From Dyadobacter sp. 50-39 (GTDB lineage Bacteria; Bacteroidota; Bacteroidia; Cytophagales; Spirosomataceae), in NCBI GenBank assembly GCA_001898145.1, contig MKSR01000023.1, positions 1 to 61,893 of the forward strand: a stretch of 61,893 nucleotides of DNA, read 5' to 3'. Positions 48,862 through 56,324 of the stretch are shown piece after piece (position 1 is the first letter of the stretch; each line of letters begins with the position of its first letter). The notes below the pieces were generated by a model. That model ran no database searches and was not told where the DNA came from. It saw only the letters and a list, made by a program, of their open reading frames with translations. A program made the translations under genes and the position numbers.

Positions 48862-49329
48862 ATGGAAACCAATGAAAATTTGATTGAAGTACTGAACGAC
48901 CTGATCAGAATCAACAACGACCGCGTAGATGGCTACGAAAAAGCGCTCAGCGAAGTGGAAGACATCGATCTTGATCTGAGGGGTATTTTCCAGAAAATGG
49001 CCAATGAAAGCCGTGAAAATATAGATGAGCTAAGTGCGGAAGTCCGCAGCATGGGCGGAGAAGTAGCAACGGGCACTACCACCTCCGGCAAAATTTACCG
49101 GGTATGGATGGATATCAAAGCCACATTTACCGGCCACGACCGCACATCGGTACTCGAAAGCTGCGAATACGGCGAAGATGCGGCGCAGGAGGCCTACGAC
49201 GATGCGCTGGCTACCGATGCCGACCTTCCGGTACAAATTCGACAACTCATCGCCGATCAGAAAGCAGGGTTGCTCGAATCGCACAACCTGATCAAAAAAT
49301 ACCGTGACCTCCACCAGGCGGTCAATTAA
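48862..49329 (+). CDS. PA2169-type four-helix-bundle protein (DUF2383)
   Basis: 155 residues with no signal peptide. NENLIEVLNDLIRINNDRVDGYEKALSEVEDIDLDLRGIFQKMANESRENIDELSAEVRSMG is the ferritin-like helix pair of the PA2169/DUF2383 family; the second half has VWMDIKATFTGHDRTSVLESCEYGEDAAQEAYDDAL and a final QKAGLLESHNLIKKYRDLH helix. Family members are small stress-linked proteins of unknown activity; metal binding is suspected. Single gene, with a terminator 30 bases after the stop. Confidence 0.87.
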   Translation: METNENLIEVLNDLIRINNDRVDGYEKALSEVEDIDLDLRGIFQKMANESRENIDELSAEVRSMGGEVATGTTTSGKIYRVWMDIKATFTGHDRTSVLESCEYGEDAAQEAYDDALATDADLPVQIRQLIADQKAGLLESHNLIKKYRDLHQAVN

Positions 49330-49350
49330 GAAAACAATATATAACGCTTA

Positions 49351-49385
49351 TAAGAAAAATGGGTGAGACCGGAAGGCTCACCCAT
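49351..49385 (-). terminator. Intrinsic terminator of the lolA-like gene
   Basis: Stem ATGGGTGAG / CTCACCCAT with a 9-base loop; on the minus strand it is followed by TTTTTC. It serves the LolA-like gene and also lies at the end of the convergent DUF2383 gene. Confidence 0.8.
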
Positions 49386-49409
49386 TGCTGTATTCGGTTG
49401 TCGGGAAAA

Positions 49410-50066
49410 TTATCTCAGGTCTACCACTTCCACGCCCGGATATTGCTTGGCATTGAAAGCGAAGAAATTGTCGGCCACATTTACGTCAGCCACGAACTGG
49501 TCTACCTTATAGGTTACTTCCTGACCGTTCTTTTGGAAGATCTTCCAGCTGCTGATCGATTTATCAGCCTTGTTCACTTCGATCTGCACTTTATTCACCT
49601 GGCTGTTTTTGTTGGTCGAAGTCAGCTCTACCACTTCCACCGCTTTACCTGCTTCCTGCTTTTCTTTCACGAAAGCCGATTTGAAACCTTTTTTGTAGGC
49701 GGTGTAGATTTTCGTCGGGTCGAGGTCGCCGCCGGACGTGGGATCGAAGTCCTGCAAATTCACTTCATTGGTTTCCTTAATGTAGGTTGCCATCAATTTA
49801 CCGTCGTTAAAGATCTCCTGACCTGCCATTTTCAACCGAAACTTCGTGCCCTTCACGGTCGCTTCTCCTTTCAACGGCTTTTCACCTTTGGTAATGTAGG
49901 TAAAAAGAGCCTTAAAGGATTTGATCTTCTGGTACTTGCTGCTCATGGCATTGAGGATCTCCGATGATTTCTTGTCGCCCTGCGCATGCGAGGCAAATGG
50001 CTTCAAAAGGAAAATCGTCACTACCGCCAGCAACCAAGCACTTTTCTTCAAATTTCTCATATTCAA
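49410..50066 (-). CDS. LolA-family outer-membrane lipoprotein carrier
   Basis: 218 residues with a signal peptide (MRNLKKSAWLLAVVTIFLLKPFASHAQ). The mature part has the LolA half-barrel pattern: SEILNAMSSKYQKIKSFKALFTYITKGEKPLKGEATVKGTKFRLKMAGQEIFNDGKLMATYIKETNEVNLQDFDP, later VELTSTNKNSQVNKVQIEVNKADKSISSWKIFQKNGQEVTYKVDQF and the C-terminal NFFAFNAKQYPGVEVVDLR. LolA ferries lipoproteins from LolCDE to the outer membrane. Just downstream of ftsK on the same strand, with 95 bases between. Confidence 0.86.
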   Translation of the reverse strand: MNMRNLKKSAWLLAVVTIFLLKPFASHAQGDKKSSEILNAMSSKYQKIKSFKALFTYITKGEKPLKGEATVKGTKFRLKMAGQEIFNDGKLMATYIKETNEVNLQDFDPTSGGDLDPTKIYTAYKKGFKSAFVKEKQEAGKAVEVVELTSTNKNSQVNKVQIEVNKADKSISSWKIFQKNGQEVTYKVDQFVADVNVADNFFAFNAKQYPGVEVVDLR

Positions 50067-50161
50067 TTATTTAATGCTTACTAAGTTTATAAAAACGGGG
50101 TTTTAAGTGAAATATTTCAAATTTAGACTCTACAAAACCGCAATGGTTTAATGCGGCGGGC

Positions 50162-52726
50162 CTAGCTTACGCCCATTACCCGTAGATGTTCTTCGAGCAT
50201 ATTCAGGTCGTGGAACATCACATCACGGGCCTTGCTTCCGGTAAACGGCCCTACCACACCCAGCACTTCGAGCTGGTCCATAATGCGGCCCGCACGGTTG
50301 TACCCAAGCTTCATTTTGCGCTGGATCAACGACGTGCTGCCTTGCTGATGGGTAACAATCAGTCGGGCTGCATCCGGCAACAAACTGTCGAAATCGTCCG
50401 GATTGAGGTCCGCCTTGCCTTCCGCTGCGTCCTCACCTTCGTATTCCGGCAATGCATAAGCCTCGTCGTAGCCGCGCTGCCCGCCGATGTACTCACAGAT
50501 ATCCTCGATCTCGCGGGTATCGATAAAAGGACATTGCAGACGGATCACTTCCGAATTGATCGCCAGCAGCATATCCCCCTGCCCTACGAGCTGTTCGGCG
50601 CCACCCATATCCAGGATCGTCCGCGAGTCGATGCTCGACGTCACGCGGAACGAAAGACGCGCCGGGAAGTTGGCTTTGATCAGACCCGTGATAACCTTTA
50701 CCGAAGGCCGCTGCGTGGCCACCACCAGGTGAATACCCACCGCACGCGCCAGCTGCGCCAGACGTGCAATCGGCGTTTCTACTTCCTTGCCGGCCGTCAT
50801 CATCAAATCGGCCAACTCGTCGATTACCAGTACGATGTAAGGCAGGAAACGGTGCCCTTTTTCAGGATTCAGCCTTCTCGCTGCAAACTTCGCGTTGTAT
50901 TCTTTCAAATTCCGTACCGCGGCCTCTTTCAGCAGGTCGTAGCGCGAATCCATTTCGATACACAGGGAATTGAGTGTAAAAATCACCTTTTTGGTGTCGG
51001 TGATGATCGCCTCCTCTGCATTCGGCAGCTTGGCCAGGAAATGCCTTTCCAGTTTGTTGAAAAGGGTTAGTTCCACCTTTTTGGGGTCTACCAACACGAA
51101 TTTCAGTTCAGCCGGATGCTTTTTGTAGATCAAAGAGGCCAGAATGACGTTCAAGCCCACCGACTTTCCCTGCCCGGTAGCACCCGCCATGAGCAAGTGG
51201 GGCATCTTCGCCAGGTCGGCAATGTGGATATCGTTTGAAATGGTTTTACCCAAAACAATGGGCAAATCGTACGTCGATTTCTGGAAACGGTCATTCGCCA
51301 GTACCGAACGTGCGAAAACCGTCTCTCGGTTCTTATTAGGCACTTCGATACCGATGGTACCCCGCCCAGGCATCGGGGCGATGATCCGGATACCCAGCGC
51401 GGCAAGGCTCAATGCAATGTCGCCTTCCAGGTTTTTGATCTTCGAAATCCGAACGCCTGCTTCCGGGATGATCTCGTAAAGCGTCACCGTCGGTCCGATC
51501 GTCGCCTTGATTTTGGATATATTAATGCCGTAACTGCCCAGCGTGTCGACGATCTTCGTCTTGTTGCTTTCCAGCTCTTCCTGGCTTACTTTTTCATGCT
51601 GGTTTTCGTAAACCTCATTCAGCAGATCGATCGTCGGAAAATGGTACGACGGCAAATCCAGCATCGGGTCATACTGGCCGAACTCACGCAATATCGACGC
51701 ATTTACGTCTTCGTCTTCAAATTCCTCTTCCGTCTCCTTCACCTGGGTGGTATCTTCCACTTCCAGTTCCAGCAGCGGCTCCGAAGGCACAGCCGAAACT
51801 TCCATCGGCATTACCGGCAGCTCGATGCTCGCCGACGCGGCTACGGAAGGCGTCGCCGGTACCACCGGCAATATCACCGCCGGGTGCGGCGCCACATGCG
51901 GAGCTTCTGCTTCCGTTTCCAGTTCGGAGTCAGGCACTTCTTCGGAGGTCAGGACCTCATCATCATAAGTGTCGTTCACGACTGATACAAATGTACTTTC
52001 CGGCGCAACTGCCCCGGCAGGCTCCGTCACAGGAAGCGTGTCGTCGTGAGCTTCACCGGGCATAGGTTCCGGTTTGGCATGCTTCGCCTGCCACGATTCA
52101 TATTTATCCCGGACATCATAAAAGAACACCGCGAATACGAACAAAGCGAACAGGATAGGCAGCACACTCCCCCATTTCAGCCAATCGAAAAGCGTAACGT
52201 TTACCAGATAGCCAATGCCGCCCGAAAGGAAGCTGAGCGTATTCTCCGTGTTGCTCATGAGCACGAGATAGCCCATCAGCACGCTTAGCCAGAGTGTGAA
52301 GAAGATTACTTCCTTGGTTGCTTTGCTCAATGGCACTATTTCCCTGCCGAAAGCCATTTTCCAACCCGCAATGAAGGGTACCAGCGGCAATAGCAATGCC
52401 CCGAGACCAAACCAGCGGTATACAAAAATATGCGACACTACGGCGCCGAGTACGCCCAGGAAGTTACGGGTTTGCCGGCCCGCATCACGGATCGACTGAT
52501 GCCCCAGGCCATCCAGCACGCTCTGGTCGGAAAGACCGGTAATAATGTAGGAGAAAAACGACGTTTCCAGGATTAATCCCAGGATGATGAAGAATGTGCC
52601 CCAGGCCAACGTATTCTTCGGGCTGGTGAAAATGTGCTCCCAATCGAGGGATACACGAAAGCGGGGAGCCGTGGCCTCCTCCGGTTTCTGGCGTTGTGTG
52701 TTACCTCTTGGCTTGTTGACTGACAT
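50162..52726 (-). CDS. ftsK: DNA translocase FtsK
   Basis: 854 residues. N-terminal: four membrane helices in the first 200 residues. Middle: acidic, Pro/Val-rich linker of about 130 residues (215-345). C-terminal motor: alpha domain, then RecA-like beta domain with Walker A GATGQGKS (515-522) and Walker B IVLVIDELADL (Asp 636), and a DNA-reading gamma domain from about 790 that contains the LIVTHQQGSTSLIQRKMKLGYNRAGRI winged helix. FtsK pumps chromosome dimers to XerCD at the septum. It sits next to lolA and pyrD, a common Bacteroidota order. Confidence 0.95.
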   Translation of the reverse strand: MSVNKPRGNTQRQKPEEATAPRFRVSLDWEHIFTSPKNTLAWGTFFIILGLILETSFFSYIITGLSDQSVLDGLGHQSIRDAGRQTRNFLGVLGAVVSHIFVYRWFGLGALLLPLVPFIAGWKMAFGREIVPLSKATKEVIFFTLWLSVLMGYLVLMSNTENTLSFLSGGIGYLVNVTLFDWLKWGSVLPILFALFVFAVFFYDVRDKYESWQAKHAKPEPMPGEAHDDTLPVTEPAGAVAPESTFVSVVNDTYDDEVLTSEEVPDSELETEAEAPHVAPHPAVILPVVPATPSVAASASIELPVMPMEVSAVPSEPLLELEVEDTTQVKETEEEFEDEDVNASILREFGQYDPMLDLPSYHFPTIDLLNEVYENQHEKVSQEELESNKTKIVDTLGSYGINISKIKATIGPTVTLYEIIPEAGVRISKIKNLEGDIALSLAALGIRIIAPMPGRGTIGIEVPNKNRETVFARSVLANDRFQKSTYDLPIVLGKTISNDIHIADLAKMPHLLMAGATGQGKSVGLNVILASLIYKKHPAELKFVLVDPKKVELTLFNKLERHFLAKLPNAEEAIITDTKKVIFTLNSLCIEMDSRYDLLKEAAVRNLKEYNAKFAARRLNPEKGHRFLPYIVLVIDELADLMMTAGKEVETPIARLAQLARAVGIHLVVATQRPSVKVITGLIKANFPARLSFRVTSSIDSRTILDMGGAEQLVGQGDMLLAINSEVIRLQCPFIDTREIEDICEYIGGQRGYDEAYALPEYEGEDAAEGKADLNPDDFDSLLPDAARLIVTHQQGSTSLIQRKMKLGYNRAGRIMDQLEVLGVVGPFTGSKARDVMFHDLNMLEEHLRVMGVS

Positions 52727-52770
52727 TTATTTCAATTCCGGGGAATGCGTGAAGTGCTGTGTTTATGATA

Positions 52771-53802
52771 TTACTTCCTGACCAATGCCTTGCAGATTCT
52801 GCTGACCACACCGGGCCCTTCGTAAATAAAGCCGGTATAAAGCTGAATCAGGCCGGCACCTGCATTTATTTTTTCTAAAGCATTTCCGGGAGTAGCGATG
52901 CCGCCGACTCCGATAACGGGAAATGCATGATTGGATTGTTCACAAAGGTAACGAATTACTTCCGTCGAGCGATGTGTAAGCGGCGCGCCGCTCAGTCCGC
53001 CCGCCCCTATCTGTACCACTTCCGCCTGATCGGTTACAAGCCCTTCGCGGCTGATCGTCGTATTGGTTGCGATGACGCCTGCAATGCCCGTTTCCTTCAC
53101 AATATCGATAATATCGTCCAGCTGGCTTGTCGTAAGATCCGGCGCAATTTTCAAAAAGATTGGTTTGGGGCTGATGCGTTCTTTGTTCTTCGTTTGCAGC
53201 TCTTTCAGGATTTCCGTCAGGGGGCCTTTCTCCTGCAAATCTCTCAAACCAGGCGTATTAGGCGAGCTTACATTCACTACAAAATAGTCGACCACGTCGA
53301 AAAGTTCGCGGAAGCAAATCAGGTAATCGCTCAATGCCTGCTCGTTGGGGGTATCCTTATTCTTGCCGATGTTGCCCCCCACGAGGATCTTGGATTTCCG
53401 CTTTGCCAGTTTCGCTGCGGCCACCTGCACACCTTTATTGTTGAAACCCATCCGATTGATCAATGCCTTATCCTTTTTGAGGCGGAACAGGCGTGGCTTG
53501 TCATTTCCGGGCTGAGGCCGGGGCGTCACCGTACCGATTTCAATGTAGCCGAAGCCCAACGCTTCCAATTGATCCACCATTTCCGCATTCTTATCAAATC
53601 CCGCAGCCAATCCTACCGGGTTGCGGAACCGCAAACCAGCCACTTCCTGTACCAGATCGGGATGTTCGTAGGTATACATCGCACGCATGATCTGCGGCAC
53701 AAAGGGGATTTTGAACGCAAAATGCAGCATCTCGCACACGAAATGGTGAATGCGTTCAGCGTCAAACAGGAAAAGTATAGGGGAGATCAGAATCTTATAC
53801 AT
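52771..53802 (-). CDS. pyrD: Dihydroorotate dehydrogenase (quinone)
   Basis: 343 residues of the class 2 type: an N-terminal membrane-binding helix pair ([26 protein letters not shown]), then the FMN barrel with [36 protein letters not shown], the catalytic serine in [16 protein letters not shown] (Ser 180) and FMN phosphate loops [29 protein letters not shown]. It makes orotate for pyrimidines and passes electrons to the quinone pool. Forty-four bases before ftsK; ATG at 53802. Confidence 0.96.
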   Translation of the reverse strand: MYKILISPILFLFDAERIHHFVCEMLHFAFKIPFVPQIMRAMYTYEHPDLVQEVAGLRFRNPVGLAAGFDKNAEMVDQLEALGFGYIEIGTVTPRPQPGNDKPRLFRLKKDKALINRMGFNNKGVQVAAAKLAKRKSKILVGGNIGKNKDTPNEQALSDYLICFRELFDVVDYFVVNVSSPNTPGLRDLQEKGPLTEILKELQTKNKERISPKPIFLKIAPDLTTSQLDDIIDIVKETGIAGVIATNTTISREGLVTDQAEVVQIGAGGLSGAPLTHRSTEVIRYLCEQSNHAFPVIGVGGIATPGNALEKINAGAGLIQLYTGFIYEGPGVVSRICKALVRK

Positions 53803-53852
53803 CCTGCAAAAATAGAATGTTTCGCAGGAAGGGGGAGGTGGGTGGGGGATTT

Positions 53853-54179
53853 TTATTTTAGGTCTTGGAGCAGTTTTTTCAAACGACTGTCAGTGATCGA
53901 CACGGTTTCGGATTTGTCATAGATGCTGATGAGGAAAATACGTTTATCCACGATCTTGACGTGGGTGATTAGCCGGCCACCCCCGCTTTTGCCTGCTCCC
54001 TTACTTTTGATAACGAAACGGATTTTGTAACAGTTTTTATAAACTTCGGACCCGAGTTTTGGTATTTCGCGAAGTTCTTTGACTAACTGCGCTAAATCAG
54101 TCCGAATAGACGGATATTTCTTATTAAGCTTTTTAAGTTCCTTTTCAAAGTTAGGTGTGGGTATGACTTCATAGCTCGT
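53853..54179 (-). CDS. RelE/ParE-type toxin frame without a normal start codon
   Basis: Complete 108-codon frame, stop TAA at 53853-53855. The product ([58 protein letters not shown], then [19 protein letters not shown]) is a full-length RelE/ParE-family toxin of the type that normally begins M-(S)-Y-E-(V/I)-I. The codon before Ser-Tyr-Glu is ACG at 54179-54177, with no ATG, GTG or TTG in frame upstream before a stop. A single T-to-C change of ATG would explain this. Overlap with the antitoxin gene remains intact. Expression may be lost, or weak from ACG. Confidence 0.8.
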   Translation of the reverse strand, partial: TSYEVIPTPNFEKELKKLNKKYPSIRTDLAQLVKELREIPKLGSEVYKNCYKIRFVIKSKGAGKSGGGRLITHVKIVDKRIFLISIYDKSETVSITDSRLKKLLQDLK

Positions 54180-54369
54180 TCAACAGGTCATCTATATTCT
54201 TTGGTTTAACCTTTCCTTCTTCAATCAACTTTACCTCTGCGAGTCCCCTCCTAATACTCTCTGCGACGTCCATAGCCGTGAGTTTTTGTCCAGCTTGATT
54301 TACATCTTCCTTACTAACACGTTTCGCTTTATCCTTTGCTATGATCCGAGGTTCCATTCGAGTTTGCAT
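54169..54369 (-). CDS. Antitoxin partner of the RelE/ParE-type toxin
   Basis: 66 residues from the ATG at 54369 (an in-frame ATG lies at 54357, and an upstream one at 54402 inside a hydrophobic stretch that is unlikely to be translated). The product is basic then helical: [59 protein letters not shown]. The C-terminal part is the kind of amphipathic tail that wraps RelE-type toxins. No clear HTH or ribbon-helix-helix. Its stop overlaps the toxin frame by 11 bases. Preceded by a good -7 box and the GH20 terminator. Confidence 0.75.
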   Translation of the reverse strand: MQTRMEPRIIAKDKAKRVSKEDVNQAGQKLTAMDVAESIRRGLAEVKLIEEGKVKPKNIDDLLNEL

Positions 54370-54380
54370 TATTGTGTAAA

Positions 54381-54388
54381 CAAATATA
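54381..54388 (-). promoter_or_regulatory. Candidate -7 box of the toxin-antitoxin pair
   Basis: On the minus strand TATATTTG, an exact TAnnTTTG match, 11 bases before the antitoxin ATG. It lies between the GH20 terminator and the antitoxin, so the pair has its own promoter. Confidence 0.5.
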
Positions 54389-54397
54389 ACCAAAAAA

Positions 54398-54420
54398 AGC
54401 ACCCCGCCCCGCGGGATGCT
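54398..54420 (-). terminator. Intrinsic terminator of the hexosaminidase gene
   Basis: On the minus strand AGCATCCCGC, loop GGG, GCGGGGTGCT, followed by TTTTTTTGG. One G-U pair. It lies 26 bases after the GH20 stop codon. Confidence 0.85.
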
Positions 54421-54445
54421 TTCTCAAATGTGCAAAGTAACAGAC

Positions 54446-56074
54446 CTACTTTTTCTCCGGCCACACGTATTCGAACTTGTCGTTCGTGGGAGCGCCGAAG
54501 TAATTCACACCCAGAAAGTCCAGGCGCTTTTTGTGGATTTCGAGGCGTTTGCTGAAGTCTTCGAAGTTGCGACCTTCTTTGGAAGTCCAGCCTACTTCGG
54601 CCAATGCGGTGGCGCGGGGCCATACCATATATTGTACGTAAGCGGGCGTTTTCATGTATTCGGTCCACACATTGCCCTGCACACCGAGAATGTGCTTCGC
54701 TTCTTCGGCCGAGAGGTCCGCAGGAGTGGGTTCGAAGGAGTAGGACTTCGCCAGATCAGTGAATCCGCCGAAAGCGACAGGCTGTGTTTTAGGATCGGCC
54801 TGATAGTGGTCGAGGTAGCAGAAGCCGCCAGGCGTCATGATCACGTCGTGGCGCTCCTTCGCAGCGGCAATGCCTCCTTCGGTTCCGCGCCAGCTCATCA
54901 CCGTCGCATTAGGCGATAGCCCGCCTTCCAAAATTTCATCCCAGCCGATCATCCGGCGGCCTTTTGCCGTAATAAATTTATCGATCCGCTTGATGACGTA
55001 GCTTTGCAGGCCGTGTTCATCTTTCAAACCTTCCTTCTGGATGAGGTTTTGGGCAAAACGGCTCTCTTTCCACTGCACTTTCGGGCATTCGTCGCCGCCA
55101 ATGTGAATGTATTTGCTCGGGAACAAGTCGATCACTTCGGTGAGCACGTCTTCCAGAAACTTAAAAGTTTCTTCGCGAGGCATAAAAACATCGTCGTAAA
55201 CACCCCATTTGGTCCCTACCTCGTAAATCTTGTCGGGATTATTGCCCAGCTGGGGATAAGCCGCCAAAGCCGCAAGTGCATGTCCGGGCATTTCAATTTC
55301 AGGGATCACATTCACAAAGCGGTCCTCGGCATATTGGATCACTTCTTTGATTTGCTCCTGGGTATAAAAACCCTCGTAAGGCCTTCCGTCGAATTTCTGA
55401 TCCCGGTAATGGCCTTTCATGGTCTCTTTGCGTTTCGAACTGATCGTTTTCAGTTCGGGGTATTTCTTGATCTCGATACGCCAGCCCTGGTCGTCGGTCA
55501 GGTGCCAATGGAACTGGTTCTGCTTGTGCAGCGCGATCAGGTCGATGTATTTTTTTACAAATTCAACCGGCATGAAATGACGGCAGACGTCGAGCATCAA
55601 TCCGCGGTAGGCGTAGCGTGGCATGTCTTTAATCGTAACATACGGAACGGTCCATTTCACACCTGCTACGGGCGTTTCGCTGAAAACTTCTGCAGGAAGC
55701 AATTGCAGCAGCGTTTGTACGCCATAAAATGCCCCTTTGGCGGTTTGCGCCTGGATTGTCACACCCTTGGGGGTGGAAAGTAAACGGTAGCCTTCCTCGC
55801 CGAGGCTGGTATCCGAGGAGAGCACAAGTGAAATATCACCCTTGCCTTTGACAGTGGCCACGGACTGACCGGTGGCTTTGCTTAACTGGGAAGCCAGCAT
55901 GTCCGCCACGTGCGACCATTTGGCATCGGCAGGTGCGCCGACCTTGGTTTTTGCTTTGAGCGTCCAGGCGCCTTTGGCAGTGAGGACCTGAGTGGGTTTG
56001 GGGATTACGTTGATCTGTGCAAACGCTGAGTGCACGAGCACACAACAGATCAATCCGAAAAGAAAACGTTTCAT
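54446..56074 (-). CDS. Beta-N-acetylhexosaminidase, GH20
   Basis: 542 residues with a signal peptide (MKRFLFGLICCVLVHSAFAQ). The GH20 N-terminal domain (residues 21-145) comes before the catalytic TIM barrel: YRGLMLDVCRHFMPVEFVKKYIDLIALHKQNQFHWHLTDDQGWRIEIKKYP, VIPEIEMPGHALA and the catalytic pair Asp 328-Glu 329 in HIGGDECPKVQW. Hydrolysis goes by substrate-assisted catalysis on terminal GlcNAc or GalNAc of chitin or glycan fragments, in the periplasm or outside. Divergent from an outer-membrane receptor gene, possibly a glycan-use unit without SusD. Confidence 0.95.
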   Translation of the reverse strand: MKRFLFGLICCVLVHSAFAQINVIPKPTQVLTAKGAWTLKAKTKVGAPADAKWSHVADMLASQLSKATGQSVATVKGKGDISLVLSSDTSLGEEGYRLLSTPKGVTIQAQTAKGAFYGVQTLLQLLPAEVFSETPVAGVKWTVPYVTIKDMPRYAYRGLMLDVCRHFMPVEFVKKYIDLIALHKQNQFHWHLTDDQGWRIEIKKYPELKTISSKRKETMKGHYRDQKFDGRPYEGFYTQEQIKEVIQYAEDRFVNVIPEIEMPGHALAALAAYPQLGNNPDKIYEVGTKWGVYDDVFMPREETFKFLEDVLTEVIDLFPSKYIHIGGDECPKVQWKESRFAQNLIQKEGLKDEHGLQSYVIKRIDKFITAKGRRMIGWDEILEGGLSPNATVMSWRGTEGGIAAAKERHDVIMTPGGFCYLDHYQADPKTQPVAFGGFTDLAKSYSFEPTPADLSAEEAKHILGVQGNVWTEYMKTPAYVQYMVWPRATALAEVGWTSKEGRNFEDFSKRLEIHKKRLDFLGVNYFGAPTNDKFEYVWPEKK

Positions 56075-56216
56075 GGAAGTAGGAATCCGGTATTTATTAA
56101 AATTATTTAAAAATGTTGCAATTTATCGTATTCCTATTTTAAAATACTGCCAATCTTTAATTTTTTATAATTTCATGTAATTATTTCAAAAAAGGGTACG
56201 TTACCATTATTACTTG

Positions 56217-56224
56217 TAACTTTG
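56217..56224 (+). promoter_or_regulatory. Candidate -7 box of the outer-membrane receptor gene
   Basis: TAACTTTG matches TAnnTTTG exactly, 101 bases before the receptor start. The 250-base divergent region between GH20 and receptor is AT-rich and has no other gene. Confidence 0.45.
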
Positions 56225-56324
56225 TACTCTTTAAAGTCTTATGGCTTGATTTTGTTACATTTTACGATGGCAACGCGCATTTTTGCCCCGCTTAACTCCT
56301 AATAAAATCTAAAATCCTATACCC

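Noticed and set aside
52927-53922. 331-codon plus-strand frame over pyrD
   Set aside because: Antisense to an unmistakable PyrD; it also runs across the toxin stop region without any family pattern.
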